A stretch of 64,000 nt of DNA from Oscillospiraceae bacterium (GTDB lineage: Bacteria; Bacillota; Clostridia; UMGS1810), in the NCBI GenBank assembly GCA_015068705.1, contig SVJZ01000002.1, positions 50,594-114,593 on the forward strand. Direction: 5' to 3'. The notes under the pieces are model-generated. The model made no database searches. It worked only from the letters and a program-made list of their open reading frames with translations, and was not told the origin of the DNA. A program made the translations under genes and the position numbers. Shown here piece after piece: positions 1 through 9,816 of this stretch; within the stretch, counting starts at the first letter, position 1, and each line of letters begins with the position of its first letter.

Positions 1-1394
1 ACACCGGTATCCACCTCGTCAAACACCTCGCAAAGTGCACCGTCAGCACCCGAAAGGGTACTTTTGATGGATAGCATGATGCGGGAAAGTTCACCGCCCG
101 ATGCAATTTTTGCAAGCGGACGCGCCACCTCACCCACATTTGCCGAGATGAGAAATTCCACCTCATCGCAACCGTCCTCCCGACAGTCACACGGGGTAAT
201 CTCCACCGCAAATACAGTCTTTTTCATATCCAGATCGGCAAGGGATGCAGCGACCCCCTCCTCCAATCGTTTTGCAGCCTCTTTGCGCAATCCGGTCAGC
301 TTGTCCGCCGCCTGTGTACGCTCCTGCCGCAATTGTGCAACTTCCTCTTCCAGTGCCGCAATCCGTTCATCTGCGTTGACCAGGGTATCCCGTTCTGCAC
401 AGATGTTGTTGTAATACTCCAATATCAGTTCCACCGTCGCGCCATATTTTCGTTTGAGCAGGGCAATCTGTTCCAATCGGGTTTCGATATCATCCAGTTC
501 GTTAACATCATAGGTAAGCGAACCGGAAAACTGCTTTAAACTGCGCACCGCATCCGTCAACCCGTAACCCATTTCGGACAGGGTTGCATGCAATGCCGCA
601 AGGGATTTATCATAATCAATGATATCTTCCAAAGCGTTGATGCCCTCCCACAAAAGGTCGTGGGCATTGGAGCCCTCTCCCCCATACAGGCACTCATATG
701 CCCGTTCAGCACCCGATGCAATCTTTTGGGAATTGGCAAGGAAATTACGCCGTTCGGTGAGTTCTTCCTCCTCATCCACTTTCAGGTTTGCGGTATCAAT
801 TTCATCCATCTGAAATTCCAGCATATCCAATCGACGGGCGATTTCCTGTTCATCAAATTTCAATCGGGAGAGCGTTTGTTCCGCCTCGGTACACCGATTG
901 TGCAACAGGCGATACTCCTCCAACGCATGAGCAAGCGCACTTCCGCCGTGCTTGTCCAACAACCGGATGTGCGTTTTACGGGAAAGCAAGGTGGCGTTAT
1001 CGTGTTGCCCGTGTATATTGGTAAGCATGGTACCCACCTCACGCAGCATGGAAAGGGTTGCCGGCGCGCCCCCAATGCGTACCGTGTTTTTTCCATCCAC
1101 ATCCATGGTACGGGACAAAAGCACCTCGCCGTCCTCTGCCTCTATTCCAAACTGTTCGGATAGCAGCTGCGCCGTTTCTTCATCCACCTCAAACAGGCCA
1201 TCCACCCGCGCACTTTTTTCACCGGTACGAATCATATCCTTGGAAAACCGTTCGCCCCGCAGTAAGCCCAACGCACCAATGATGATGGATTTTCCTGCGC
1301 CCGTTTCGCCGGTCAGCGCAGTAAAACCGCTGTCAAAGGATAGTGACACCGATTCAATTACTGCAATATGTTTGATTTCCAGGTGTTTTAGCAT
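1..1394 (-). CDS. recN: DNA repair protein RecN, 3' end cut by window edge
   Basis: SMC-like ATPase acting in double-strand break repair. The reading frame opens with MLKHLEIKHIAVIESVSLSF, followed by the Walker A motif GETGAGKS near residue 30 and the RecN-typical continuation IIIGALGLLRGERFSKDMIR. About 464 residues are visible of a family length of about 550-560, so the C-terminal ATPase half continues past base 1. The ATG at 1394 is chosen because GGGAGG lies about 8 bases upstream. It follows argR by 23 bases, the common Firmicutes nadK-argR-recN order. I saw no clear LexA box in the short gap. Identification is firm. Confidence 0.95.
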   Translation of the reverse strand, partial: MLKHLEIKHIAVIESVSLSFDSGFTALTGETGAGKSIIIGALGLLRGERFSKDMIRTGEKSARVDGLFEVDEETAQLLSEQFGIEAEDGEVLLSRTMDVDGKNTVRIGGAPATLSMLREVGTMLTNIHGQHDNATLLSRKTHIRLLDKHGGSALAHALEEYRLLHNRCTEAEQTLSRLKFDEQEIARRLDMLEFQMDEIDTANLKVDEEEELTERRNFLANSQKIASGAERAYECLYGGEGSNAHDLLWEGINALEDIIDYDKSLAALHATLSEMGYGLTDAVRSLKQFSGSLTYDVNELDDIETRLEQIALLKRKYGATVELILEYYNNICAERDTLVNADERIAALEEEVAQLRQERTQAADKLTGLRKEAAKRLEEGVAASLADLDMKKTVFAVEITPCDCREDGCDEVEFLISANVGEVARPLAKIASGGELSRIMLSIKSTLSGADGALCEVFDEVDTG

Positions 1395-1417
1395 ACCATA
1401 TGCCTCCCGGTTATTCT

Positions 1418-1876
1418 TTAGCGAATATACTTCATCAATCTCTCTGCCAGAGATTTGGCATGGGCTTCGCTACGGGTTACCATCATAATGGTATCATCCC
1501 CTGCGATGGAGCCGACTACCTCTTCCCAAACAAACGAATCCAGTGCATATCCTGCCGCCTGCGCCGCACCCGAGAGGGTTTTAAGCACCACAATATTCAT
1601 GGCGTAATCCACCGACACGGCACACTGGGTCAGGATTCCGCGCAGCTTTTCCTCCACACTTCTATCCTGCGAGGGTGTTTCACGCATCTGCGCATAACGA
1701 TATCCATCGGGAGTAACCGTCTTGGCAATGCGAAGTTCCTGCAAATCTCTGGAAATGGTTGCCTGGGTCACGCGAACGCCGGCCTTTTTCAACTGGTCGG
1801 TCAATTCGGTCTGTGTAGTAATTGCATTATGTTCAATCAGGGCAAGAATCTTGGCTTGCCGTTCTTGTTTTTCCAT
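1418..1876 (-). CDS. argR: Arginine repressor ArgR
   Basis: Transcriptional regulator that binds ARG boxes when arginine is present. The 152-residue protein has an N-terminal winged helix (KQERQAKILALIEHN, then VRVTQATISRDLQEL around residues 40-60) and a C-terminal arginine-binding, hexamerisation domain with the signature GSIAGDDT near residue 125. The frame is open 26 codons further upstream, but that would overlap nadK; the ATG at 1876 has GGAGGA close upstream and gives the usual family length. It lies 40 bases after nadK and 23 before recN, probably in one transcript. No arginine genes are in the window, so its targets are unknown here. Confidence 0.95.
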   Translation of the reverse strand: MEKQERQAKILALIEHNAITTQTELTDQLKKAGVRVTQATISRDLQELRIAKTVTPDGYRYAQMRETPSQDRSVEEKLRGILTQCAVSVDYAMNIVVLKTLSGAAQAAGYALDSFVWEEVVGSIAGDDTIMMVTRSEAHAKSLAERLMKYIR

Positions 1877-1916
1877 GGAAATTCCTCCGTTTGGGTTGCC
1901 TGTTTTGTGGCAACAG

Positions 1917-2735
1917 TTATGATCTGCCACCAATTTTTTTGCGCAGTATCTCATAAAAATTCATATGATTCACCTTAATCAGGCGAGTGGTGTGCTCGGA
2001 TCCGCGCACCACAATGCGATCGCCTATTTCAAGGGGTATCCCCTCCTGCCCGTCCACCGTAAGCATGGAGGCATGAGCGTACTCATCCCGGCAAATCACC
2101 GTAACCGTGCGATTGCTGGGTATCACCAACGGACGGGATGAAAGGGTGTGCGGACACACGGGGGTAATGATGGTTACCGCCATGGAGCTATCCACAATGG
2201 GACCTCCTGCCGAAAGGGAATATGCCGTAGAGCCGGTAGGTGTAGACAGTGCAACACCATCTGCCACATACGATCCAACCAAACTGTCATCCACATAAAT
2301 GTCCATGGATACCACTCGTTTTACGCTGGCACTGGACACCACGAAATCATTGAGCGCACACGCCTGTGCTGCCACATGGTCGCCACGCATAACCTGTGCA
2401 TCCAGCATATATCGTTCTTCCAATGTATAGTCATCATTCAAAAATTGTTCCAGACATGCCTCCATATCGTCCGGCTCAATTTCTGCCAGAAAACCGAGGG
2501 TGCCAAGGTTAATCCCCAGGATGGGCAACCCTTTTTTCGCAACACGCCGTGCCACGCTCAAAATGGTACCGTCGCCGCCCAATACAATGACCGCGTCTGC
2601 ATCATCGCAAAATGCCGCACCGTGCTCCTGTTCCAATCGTACATTACAACGACCTTCCAGTGCCGCCGCCACACGGCGGGTAAACGAAAGGTCGGTATCT
2701 TTCTGCGGATTTGCCGCTATGGCAATCGTTTTCAT
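1917..2735 (-). CDS. nadK: NAD kinase
   Basis: Phosphorylates NAD to NADP in the cytoplasm. The 272-residue protein carries the ATP-grasp-like signature GGDGT at residues 53-57 and the second conserved region DGVALSTPTGSTAYSLSAGG, where the Gly-Asp-Gly and NE/D type residues bind the substrate. Length fits bacterial NadK. It is the first gene of a likely nadK-argR-recN transcript; a strong promoter lies directly upstream. In many Firmicutes a tlyA-type methyltransferase gene precedes nadK; here it is missing and the SEDS gene is upstream instead. Confidence 0.96.
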   Translation of the reverse strand: MKTIAIAANPQKDTDLSFTRRVAAALEGRCNVRLEQEHGAAFCDDADAVIVLGGDGTILSVARRVAKKGLPILGINLGTLGFLAEIEPDDMEACLEQFLNDDYTLEERYMLDAQVMRGDHVAAQACALNDFVVSSASVKRVVSMDIYVDDSLVGSYVADGVALSTPTGSTAYSLSAGGPIVDSSMAVTIITPVCPHTLSSRPLVIPSNRTVTVICRDEYAHASMLTVDGQEGIPLEIGDRIVVRGSEHTTRLIKVNHMNFYEILRKKIGGRS

Positions 2736-2769
2736 TTTCCCACCGCCTTTTTAGAAAATAGATAGATAT

Positions 2770-2798
2770 ATTATACAATGATTTTTATAATTATGCAA
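2770..2798 (-). promoter_or_regulatory. Sigma-A type promoter for nadK-argR-recN
   Basis: On the minus strand TTGCAT and TATAAT are separated by 17 bases, about 30 bases before the nadK start. A perfect -10 and a good -35 at the ideal spacing make this one of the clearest promoters of the window. It separates nadK from the SEDS gene, which ends at 2811. Confidence 0.8.
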
Positions 2799-2810
2799 GC
2801 CCTTATTCAC

Positions 2811-4049
2811 TTATCCTCGTTTTCCCTCCAGGAATGAAACAGCGGTCAGGATGCCAAGCATCAAAAAGCAAGACACCATGGAACTGCCGCCGTAGCTTAC
2901 AAACGGCAGGGTAATGCCGGTAAGCGGAATTAGTTTAATCACGCCCCCCACAATGATAAAGGTCTGGAACGCAAAGCTGATGGTAAGGGCAAAGGTAAGT
3001 GCCCGCAAAAATTCATTCCGTGCACCCAAGGCAATTTTAAATCCACGGTAGGAAAAAATAAAATAAATCAAAATGATGGCAATGCCGATAAACACGCCCA
3101 TCTCCTCGCAGATTGCCGCAAAGATAAAATCAGAATGTACCTCGGGGATAAAATACGGGTTACCGTTTCCCAATCCCGTTCCAAACGGACCGCCCGAGGT
3201 GATTGCAAAAAGCGACTGGGTAATCTGAAAACCACGATTGCCTGCATCTGCCCACGGGTCAAGCCATGTGCTTACTCGCACCTTGATATGCGGCGTAAGA
3301 AAATAACCGCCCAACGCGCCTACTATCGCAAGTGTGCCATTGAGGATTAAGAGCTTTGCCTGTGCGTCATACAGGATTAACATGGTAAAATACATGAGGA
3401 AAAAAAGCACAGCGGTGCCCCACTCCCGTTGCAAAACCAAAAATCCGAGGCACAGATATACAAATCCCGCCAGTACAATGTCACGCACCGCAATCCCCCA
3501 TACCTTTTCCTCCCAACGGGGGAATCGGGTTTCTTTACCGGAGAAAAAACACGCCAGGGTAAATGCATAGGCAATTTTGATAAATTCGCTCGGTTGAACA
3601 CCACGACCACCAATCATAATCCAGTTGCGTGCACCACCTGAACTGGTACCCAGTACAAGGGTTGCCACAAACATCAGTACCGAAAGCACCATATAGACCA
3701 CCGACAGGCGATCCCACCATTTAAATAGACGAAGTGCCATATAGCCGACGAAAAACACAATAATTCCGGCACAAAACCATATCACCTGACTATAACCAAA
3801 TGTAACATCCAATCGCACCAACATGATAATGCCAAGACTGACCAGAATGGATACCATCAAAAACAGGTACACATCCCCCAAATCCAGAAAATACATCAGG
3901 CAATATACACCCACATTGATGGCACACACCATCAACCCTGCGTATAAAATATTTACATCCCACGGCTGCTTGAACAAAAATAACAGAGAAAATCCAATCA
4001 CATTGAGCAAAAGCAGATACACCATGGGGCGCAATCTCAATTTGCTCAT
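2811..4049 (-). CDS. SEDS-family peptidoglycan glycosyltransferase (FtsW/RodA/SpoVE)
   Basis: Integral membrane protein that polymerises lipid II into glycan strands, normally with a class B penicillin-binding protein. The 412 residues form about ten hydrophobic segments. The family signature is present: WLDPW with the conserved Asp of the large extracellular loop, GFQITQS, GGPFGTGLGNG, and PEVHSDFIFAAICEEMG, then a C-terminal PFVSYGGSS motif. It overlaps the upstream FHA gene by 4 bases (ATGA), so the two are translationally coupled. No PBP gene follows: nadK comes next behind its own promoter. Whether it acts in elongation, division or sporulation cannot be read from the sequence. Confidence 0.93.
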   Translation of the reverse strand: MSKLRLRPMVYLLLLNVIGFSLLFLFKQPWDVNILYAGLMVCAINVGVYCLMYFLDLGDVYLFLMVSILVSLGIIMLVRLDVTFGYSQVIWFCAGIIVFFVGYMALRLFKWWDRLSVVYMVLSVLMFVATLVLGTSSGGARNWIMIGGRGVQPSEFIKIAYAFTLACFFSGKETRFPRWEEKVWGIAVRDIVLAGFVYLCLGFLVLQREWGTAVLFFLMYFTMLILYDAQAKLLILNGTLAIVGALGGYFLTPHIKVRVSTWLDPWADAGNRGFQITQSLFAITSGGPFGTGLGNGNPYFIPEVHSDFIFAAICEEMGVFIGIAIILIYFIFSYRGFKIALGARNEFLRALTFALTISFAFQTFIIVGGVIKLIPLTGITLPFVSYGGSSMVSCFLMLGILTAVSFLEGKRG

Positions 4050-4510
4050 TCGGTTTCCTCCTCCTGCACCTCGGGCATAACAAACAAAAAGTTTAAATCA
4101 CCCAGCGAAAGCTTGGCGCCATCTTTGAGCCGCACCGGTTTATCCAGAATTTTTTTGCCGTTTACATAGGTGCCGTTGGTACTGCCCATATCGTCTGCGT
4201 AAAATTTGTCATCCTTGAGGAAAATGCGCAAATGCTCTTTGGAAAGATAGGGATCATCGATGAAAACTTCACATTTTTTGCTGCGACCGATTATGGTCTC
4301 CTCTTTGATGCCATAGAGTTCAAACACCTTATAGCCCAAATTCTGCCGCAAGTTGATCAGTTTCAAATATGCCAGTGCATCCTCCATAGAGCGCCCATAA
4401 CGACGGGTGTCTGAAATATCCAGATAAATCAGTTTCACAACACTGTAAATAAACAAATACACCACTACAACCAGTGCGTATTTTAAAACATCTGCAAGTA
4501 TGGTATACAT
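4046..4510 (-). CDS. Membrane-anchored FHA-domain protein
   Basis: A phosphothreonine-binding adaptor. The 154-residue protein has one N-terminal transmembrane helix (ALVVVVYLFIYSVVKLIYL, roughly residues 10-30), a short linker, and a C-terminal FHA domain with the conserved residues GRSKKCEVFIDD, SKEH and STNGTYVNG. The FHA domain should face the cytoplasm. In-frame GTG and ATG codons exist at 4519 and 4516, but GAGG sits at a proper 8-base distance only for the ATG at 4510. The gene is coupled to the SEDS gene by a 4-base overlap. Such proteins usually connect Ser/Thr kinase signalling to cell-wall synthesis; no kinase gene is visible here. Confidence 0.88.
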   Translation of the reverse strand: MYTILADVLKYALVVVVYLFIYSVVKLIYLDISDTRRYGRSMEDALAYLKLINLRQNLGYKVFELYGIKEETIIGRSKKCEVFIDDPYLSKEHLRIFLKDDKFYADDMGSTNGTYVNGKKILDKPVRLKDGAKLSLGDLNFLFVMPEVQEEETE

Positions 4511-4587
4511 TTCCATCACCTCAAAACTATTCTATCATACTATTTCAAAAAAATCCATATCATTCTGCCAATTTTATTCGTGCACTT

Positions 4588-4619
4588 AAAAAAGGTGTAC
4601 GCTTTCGCGCACACCTTTT
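4588..4619 (-). terminator. Intrinsic terminator after carB
   Basis: A hairpin with arms around GGTGTGCGC and GCGTACACC followed on the minus strand by a run of T, directly after the carB stop. It closes the pyr operon. Confidence 0.85.
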
Positions 4620-4621
4620 CA

Positions 4622-7600
4622 TCATATCTTTGTAATATCCACAATTCCAATATTTTCTTTGGTGCAACCCGATTTGAGTGCAAGCACTGCCGCCTTTGCG
4701 GTATCGAGCGAAGTGAAACACGGGATGGAACGTTCCACCGTCTTGCGGCGGATTTTAAATCCGTCTCTCTCGGGAGCACGTCCACGGGTGGGGGTGTTGA
4801 TAACCACATCCACCGTTCCGTCGTGAATCAAATCCAAAATATCCGGCTTGCCCTCACCAATCTTCTTGACCGCATTGGTGGGAACAAAGTGCTTGTTCAG
4901 GCGATTTGCAGTGCCGCCGGTTGCATAGATGTCATAACCGAGGTCGGAAAACTCGCCAACCACCCACATTGCCTCTTCCTTATCGGTATCACGCACAGTG
5001 GCAAGCAGTTTGCCGGTATTTTTCAGGCGGATGCCCGAGCCGAGCAGACCTTTAAACAGCGCCTCCGAGAAATCCTTGGAAATACCCAGTACCTCACCGG
5101 TGGATTTCATCTCGGGGCCAAGGCTTACGTCCACATCGTGCAGTTTTTCAAACGAGAATACCGGAACTTTAACCGCAATGTGCTCGGCTTCGGGATAAAG
5201 CCCCGTGCCATAGCCCAGATCCTTGAGCTTTTCACCCAGTACCACACGGGTAGCCAGATTTACCATGGGGATATTGGTTACCTTGGAAATGTAGGGCACA
5301 GTACGGGAAGAACGGGGATTTACCTCGATAACATATACCGCACCTTCATAGATGACAAACTGGATATTGACCAGACCCACCACATGCAACGCACGGGCTA
5401 GACGTCCGGTGTAATCGACAATGACATCCTTTAAGTGCTGCTCAATGGTGCGGCTGGGGTAAACCGAGATGGAGTCGCCCGAGTGCACGCCTGCACGTTC
5501 CAGATGCTCCATGATACCGGGGATGAGCAGGTCTTCGCCGTCACAGATGGCGTCAACCTCTACCTCCTGCCCCATCATGTATTTATCCACCAGAATGGGA
5601 TGCTCCTGGGTGTTTAAGTTGATGATGGACATGAATTCTACGATATCATTATCGTTGTAGGCAATTTCCATGCCCTGACCGCCCAACACATAGGACGGAC
5701 GCACCAACACCGGATAGCCGAGGGAGTGCGCCGCTTCCAGCGCCTGCTCCTTGGTAAACACCGTGGTGCCTGCCGGACGCGGAATACCCGTCTGCTCCAG
5801 GATTTCATCAAACCGTTCACGGTCTTCTGCCGCATCAATATTCTCGGCAGAGGTACCAAAGATTTTTACACCCAGATCGTTGAGGGTTTTGGTGAGCTTG
5901 ATTGCGGTCTGCCCGCCAAACTGCACGATTGCGCCCTCGGGCTGCTCGGTTTCGATGATATTTTCCACTTCCTCTGGAGTCAGCGGCTCAAAGTAGAGCT
6001 TGTCTGCCGTGTCAAAGTCGGTGGAAACCGTTTCGGGGTTATTGTTTGCAATGATGGTTTCATAGCCCGCCTCTTTGAGTGCCCACACACTGTGCACACT
6101 ACAATAGTCAAACTCGATACCCTGACCGATACGGATGGGGCCACTGCCCAGTACCAGTACCTTTTTCTTATCCGAGGGAATTGCCTCGTTTTCCTCATCA
6201 TAGGTGGAATAGTAGTAGGGTGTCTGTGCATCAAATTCTGCGGCACAGGTATCTACTACCTTATAGGTGTGACGGATGCCCATCTCATTTCGCAGATTGC
6301 GGATATCCCGTGCGGTGGTGCCTTTGAGGTCTGCGATGGCAACATCCGAAAAACCAAACTGCTTAACCTTTTTGAGCAGGTCATAGGTCAGCTCATTCTC
6401 GCGCACCTCGTTTTCCAGCTCCACAATGTGCATGATACGATCCAAAAACCACACATCCATGGTGGTCATATCATGGATTTGCTCCACCGTAACACCCTTG
6501 CGGAATGCCTCGGTAATGATAAACAAACGCTCGTCTGTGGTGGTTTTGAGCATTTCCAGCAGCTCTTCCTTGGTGCAATCTGCAAGCTTTTTCAATGCCA
6601 GCGTAGGTGCATTGATTTCCAGAGAACGCACTGCTTTTAAAATCGCCTGCTCGAAATTGACGCCAATGCTCATCACCTCGCCGGTTGCCTTCATCTGGGT
6701 ACCCAGCTTACGGTCTGCCTTAACAAATTTGTCAAACGGCCAACGGGGGAATTTTACCACCACATAGTCGATGGTCGGCTCAAAGCACGCATAGGTGGTG
6801 CCGGTTACCTCGTTTTGGATTTCGTCCAGGCCATAGCCGATGGCAATTTTGGTAGCGACCTTTGCAATGGGGTAACCGGTTGCCTTGGAGGCAAGCGCAG
6901 AAGAACGGGACACACGGGGGTTTACCTCGATGACCGCATATTCAAAGCTATTGGGTTCCAATGCAAACTGACAGTTACATCCACCCTCAATGCCCAGTGC
7001 CGAGATGATGTTAAGTGCGGCATTTCTAAGCATACTGTATTCTTTATCGGTAAGGGTCTGTGCAGGTGCGGCAACGATGGAGTCACCGGTATGCACACCA
7101 ACCGGGTCCATGTTTTCCATGGAGCAAACGGTGATGGCATTGCCCTTGCTGTCACGGATTACCTCATACTCGATTTCTTTCCAACCCGAAATACATTTTT
7201 CTACCAGAATCTGATGTGCACGGGAGGCACGCAAGCCATTGTGTGCAATCTCGTCCAGATCTTCCTCGTTGTATGCAATACCGCCGCCGGTGCCGCCCAT
7301 GGTAAATGCCGGACGGATGATAACCGGATAGCCAATCTGATTGGTAAATTCCAGTGCATCCTCGTAGGTTTCTACCACCTTACTGGCGATACACGGCTCA
7401 CCGATTGCCTCCATGGTGTCCTTAAACATCTGGCGGTCCTCCGCCTTTTTGATGGACTCCACATTGGTGCCCAAAAGGCGTACATTCATCTTTTCCAGAT
7501 ATCCCTCTTCGGCAAGCTCGGTGGCAAGGTTTAAGCCTGTCTGACCACCCAGTGTGGGCAGGATGGAATCGGGTTTTTCCTTCTCGATTACTTTTTTCAC

Positions 7601-7819
7601 CGTTTCCACCGTAAGCGGCTCGATATACACGGCATCTGCCATGTTTTTATCGGTCATGATGGTTGCGGGGTTGGAGTTGATAAGCACCACTTCAATCCCT
7701 TCGCTTTTGAGCGTTTTACACGCCTGGGTGCCCGCATAGTCAAACTCTGCCGCCTGACCGATGATGATGGGACCACTTCCGATTACAAGCACCTTTTTGA
7801 TTCCTTCGTATCTGGGCAT
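4622..7819 (-). CDS. carB: Carbamoyl phosphate synthase large subunit
   Basis: Makes carbamoyl phosphate from bicarbonate, ammonia and two ATP. The 1065-residue protein has the full duplicated architecture: two ATP-grasp halves, each opened by a nucleotide-binding segment ([21 protein letters not shown] at the N-terminus and [19 protein letters not shown] near residue 555), with [12 protein letters not shown] and [13 protein letters not shown], and a C-terminal MGS-like allosteric domain ([11 protein letters not shown]). No key residue looks missing. It abuts carA. Because the partner CarA looks unable to hydrolyse glutamine, this subunit may have to use free ammonia; that is inference. Confidence 0.97.
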   Translation of the reverse strand: MPRYEGIKKVLVIGSGPIIIGQAAEFDYAGTQACKTLKSEGIEVVLINSNPATIMTDKNMADAVYIEPLTVETVKKVIEKEKPDSILPTLGGQTGLNLATELAEEGYLEKMNVRLLGTNVESIKKAEDRQMFKDTMEAIGEPCIASKVVETYEDALEFTNQIGYPVIIRPAFTMGGTGGGIAYNEEDLDEIAHNGLRASRAHQILVEKCISGWKEIEYEVIRDSKGNAITVCSMENMDPVGVHTGDSIVAAPAQTLTDKEYSMLRNAALNIISALGIEGGCNCQFALEPNSFEYAVIEVNPRVSRSSALASKATGYPIAKVATKIAIGYGLDEIQNEVTGTTYACFEPTIDYVVVKFPRWPFDKFVKADRKLGTQMKATGEVMSIGVNFEQAILKAVRSLEINAPTLALKKLADCTKEELLEMLKTTTDERLFIITEAFRKGVTVEQIHDMTTMDVWFLDRIMHIVELENEVRENELTYDLLKKVKQFGFSDVAIADLKGTTARDIRNLRNEMGIRHTYKVVDTCAAEFDAQTPYYYSTYDEENEAIPSDKKKVLVLGSGPIRIGQGIEFDYCSVHSVWALKEAGYETIIANNNPETVSTDFDTADKLYFEPLTPEEVENIIETEQPEGAIVQFGGQTAIKLTKTLNDLGVKIFGTSAENIDAAEDRERFDEILEQTGIPRPAGTTVFTKEQALEAAHSLGYPVLVRPSYVLGGQGMEIAYNDNDIVEFMSIINLNTQEHPILVDKYMMGQEVEVDAICDGEDLLIPGIMEHLERAGVHSGDSISVYPSRTIEQHLKDVIVDYTGRLARALHVVGLVNIQFVIYEGAVYVIEVNPRSSRTVPYISKVTNIPMVNLATRVVLGEKLKDLGYGTGLYPEAEHIAVKVPVFSFEKLHDVDVSLGPEMKSTGEVLGISKDFSEALFKGLLGSGIRLKNTGKLLATVRDTDKEEAMWVVGEFSDLGYDIYATGGTANRLNKHFVPTNAVKKIGEGKPDILDLIHDGTVDVVINTPTRGRAPERDGFKIRRKTVERSIPCFTSLDTAKAAVLALKSGCTKENIGIVDITKI

Positions 7820-8860
7820 TTAACGTGTCGCTCCTTTCATCATTTCCTCAAACCGCGCGAACACAAAGCCCGTGCCGGTTGCACTCTCTGTTGCATTGGG
7901 GTGAAACTGAACGCCAAAAGCGTTGGGAGTAAAACTCATTCCCTCGATGCTTGCATCATTGACATTAACATAGGTAATGTTATTCGCATCCACCGTATTG
8001 ATATCCACCTGATAATCACGATTCTGATTGGTAAGATAGGTGCGTCCGGTTGCCTTGTCCAGTACCGGATGGTTCACCCCGTGGTGACCCTGTTTTAAGG
8101 GAAGGGTTTTTGCACCCGAGGCAAGTGCCATCAGTTCAAATCCCAGGCCGATACCCAACATAGGAACGCCGGTGTCCAGCAATGCTTTTGCCGTTTCCAC
8201 CGCTTGGGTGTATTTTCCCGGATCTGCAGGACCGCAGGAGAGAATCACGCCGTCAAATCCTTTTGCATCATCTGCCTTGGCATCCGACGGCAACACGGTA
8301 ATATCATATCCCCGTGCCGAAAGGGTATTTACCAGGCTCTTGGGTGCACCAAAATCATACATTACCACCCGATTACCGTTACCCCCAATATGTGCTTTTT
8401 CGCCGTAGTGTGTATTTGCTTGCGTTTCCACCCCACTCAGCGATTGTTTGTCATAATCGGGGTTGGTGGTGATAACTGCATTCATTCTTCCGGCAGAACG
8501 GATTTCACGGGTGAGGCTTCTGGTATCAATTCCTGCGATACCTGCTACACCCTGTGCTTTCAAAAAATCATTCAGTGTGCCGGTACAACGGAAGTTGCTA
8601 GGACGCTCGCATAGATTACGCACAATCAGTCCCTTTGCAGTTGCCTTGGGCGATTCAAAATCTTCTTCATTGACACCGTAGTTGCCCACCAACGGATAGG
8701 TCATAGCAACGAGCTGCCCTGCGCTTACCGGGTCGGTTAAAATTTCCTGATAACCAGTCATGCAGGTGTTGAATACCAGCGTGCCAACCGCATCCACATC
8801 AGCACCGATGTGCTCGCCGACAAACACTCTGCCATTTTCCAGCATTAAATAAGCCTTCAT
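7820..8860 (-). CDS. carA: Carbamoyl phosphate synthase small subunit with degenerate glutaminase site
   Basis: Normally the glutaminase subunit that feeds ammonia to CarB. The fold is plainly CarA: N-terminal small-subunit domain (MTGYQEILTDP, residues about 34-44; GIAGIDTRSLTR) and a class I amidotransferase domain (VVMYDFGAPKSLV onward). But the nucleophile motif, normally GICLGHQ, reads GIGLGFE: Gly238 replaces the catalytic Cys, and the following His-Gln is Phe-Glu. The second motif, normally GHPE, reads FHPN: His320 is kept but the catalytic Glu is Asn322. The oxyanion motif is GPAD instead of GPGD. Several independent changes in a gene with an intact frame argue against a sequencing error. 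At 346 residues it is shorter than the roughly 360-380 usual. It may serve as a structural subunit of an ammonia-dependent enzyme. Confidence 0.93.
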   Translation of the reverse strand: MKAYLMLENGRVFVGEHIGADVDAVGTLVFNTCMTGYQEILTDPVSAGQLVAMTYPLVGNYGVNEEDFESPKATAKGLIVRNLCERPSNFRCTGTLNDFLKAQGVAGIAGIDTRSLTREIRSAGRMNAVITTNPDYDKQSLSGVETQANTHYGEKAHIGGNGNRVVMYDFGAPKSLVNTLSARGYDITVLPSDAKADDAKGFDGVILSCGPADPGKYTQAVETAKALLDTGVPMLGIGLGFELMALASGAKTLPLKQGHHGVNHPVLDKATGRTYLTNQNRDYQVDINTVDANNITYVNVNDASIEGMSFTPNAFGVQFHPNATESATGTGFVFARFEEMMKGATR

Positions 8861-8889
8861 GTATGCATAGCCTCTCTTTCTTGGGATAA

Positions 8890-9804
8890 TTACAGTATGG
8901 AATTGAGTTCCTCTCTCATGCGGATTGCCTCATCCCGTGCAGCCTGTGCAAACTGCTCGGGGGTATAATCACCCTTGCGATAAGCACACATGATACCACG
9001 GGAGGAATTGACAATCGCGCCACTTCCGTTTTTATCAAAGTTTGCCGCAACGTCGCTTGCCTTGCCGCCCTGCGCACCATAACCCGGTACCAGGAAGAAG
9101 GTGTGCGGCATGAGCGCGCGCAATTTTGCCGCATGCTCGGGATAGGTAGCACCAACCACTGCACCCACACGGGAATAGCCGTGTGCGCCGATATTATCTG
9201 CCCCCCAACCCTCAACCAATGCCGCCATCTTTTCACAAACGGCACCTCCTGCAGCAAGGTCCATATCCTGCAATTCACCCGAGGACGGATTGGAGGTTTT
9301 TACCAGTGCAAAGCAATCCTTATCATACTGCTTGCACGCATCGGTAAAGGGCTTGATACCATCGGTACCCAGGTATCCATTGATGGTTACCGCATCACAA
9401 CCAAAGGATTCCTCATAGAGGTCACCGTCAATCTGTGTTTTCCCCAGATACGCCGTTGCATACGCCTCGGCAGTGGAGCCGATGTCATTTCTCTTTACAT
9501 CCAAAAGCACATACAAACCGGCGGATTTTGCATAGTCAATGGTCTTTTTCAGGGTCATCAGTCCTGCGATTCCATACATCTCATAGTATGCCGATTGCGG
9601 TTTTACCGCCGGAACAATGTCGCACAGTGCATCAATGAGCGCCTTGTTAAATTCCCAGATTGCATCTGCCGCACCCAATGCGCCCTTGCCAAATACCGAA
9701 AAGCTCTTTTCACGAATGTGCTGAGGAACATAGTCAATCTTGGGGTCCAAGCCGAACACCGAGGGGTTTTTCATTTTGTTAATTGCATCAATCAATCTAT
9801 CCAC
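8890..9804 (-). CDS. pyrF: Orotidine 5'-phosphate decarboxylase, long (type 2) form
   Basis: Catalyses the last step of UMP synthesis, decarboxylation of OMP. The 304-residue length is that of the longer PyrF subfamily rather than the 230-residue B. subtilis type. The active-site signature is LLDVKRNDIGSTA near residue 95, containing the catalytic Lys and paired Asp residues; phosphate-binding segments (VPGYGAQGGK and NSSRGIM) follow in the C-terminal half. It sits 12 bases after pyrC and 29 before carA in the pyr operon. Confidence 0.95.
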   Translation of the reverse strand: MDRLIDAINKMKNPSVFGLDPKIDYVPQHIREKSFSVFGKGALGAADAIWEFNKALIDALCDIVPAVKPQSAYYEMYGIAGLMTLKKTIDYAKSAGLYVLLDVKRNDIGSTAEAYATAYLGKTQIDGDLYEESFGCDAVTINGYLGTDGIKPFTDACKQYDKDCFALVKTSNPSSGELQDMDLAAGGAVCEKMAALVEGWGADNIGAHGYSRVGAVVGATYPEHAAKLRALMPHTFFLVPGYGAQGGKASDVAANFDKNGSGAIVNSSRGIMCAYRKGDYTPEQFAQAARDEAIRMREELNSIL

Positions 9805-9816
9805 TTGCTCATCTCC

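Noticed and set aside
5726-6640. Long plus-strand frames across carB
   Set aside because: They are shadows of carB, which is complete and conserved on the minus strand.
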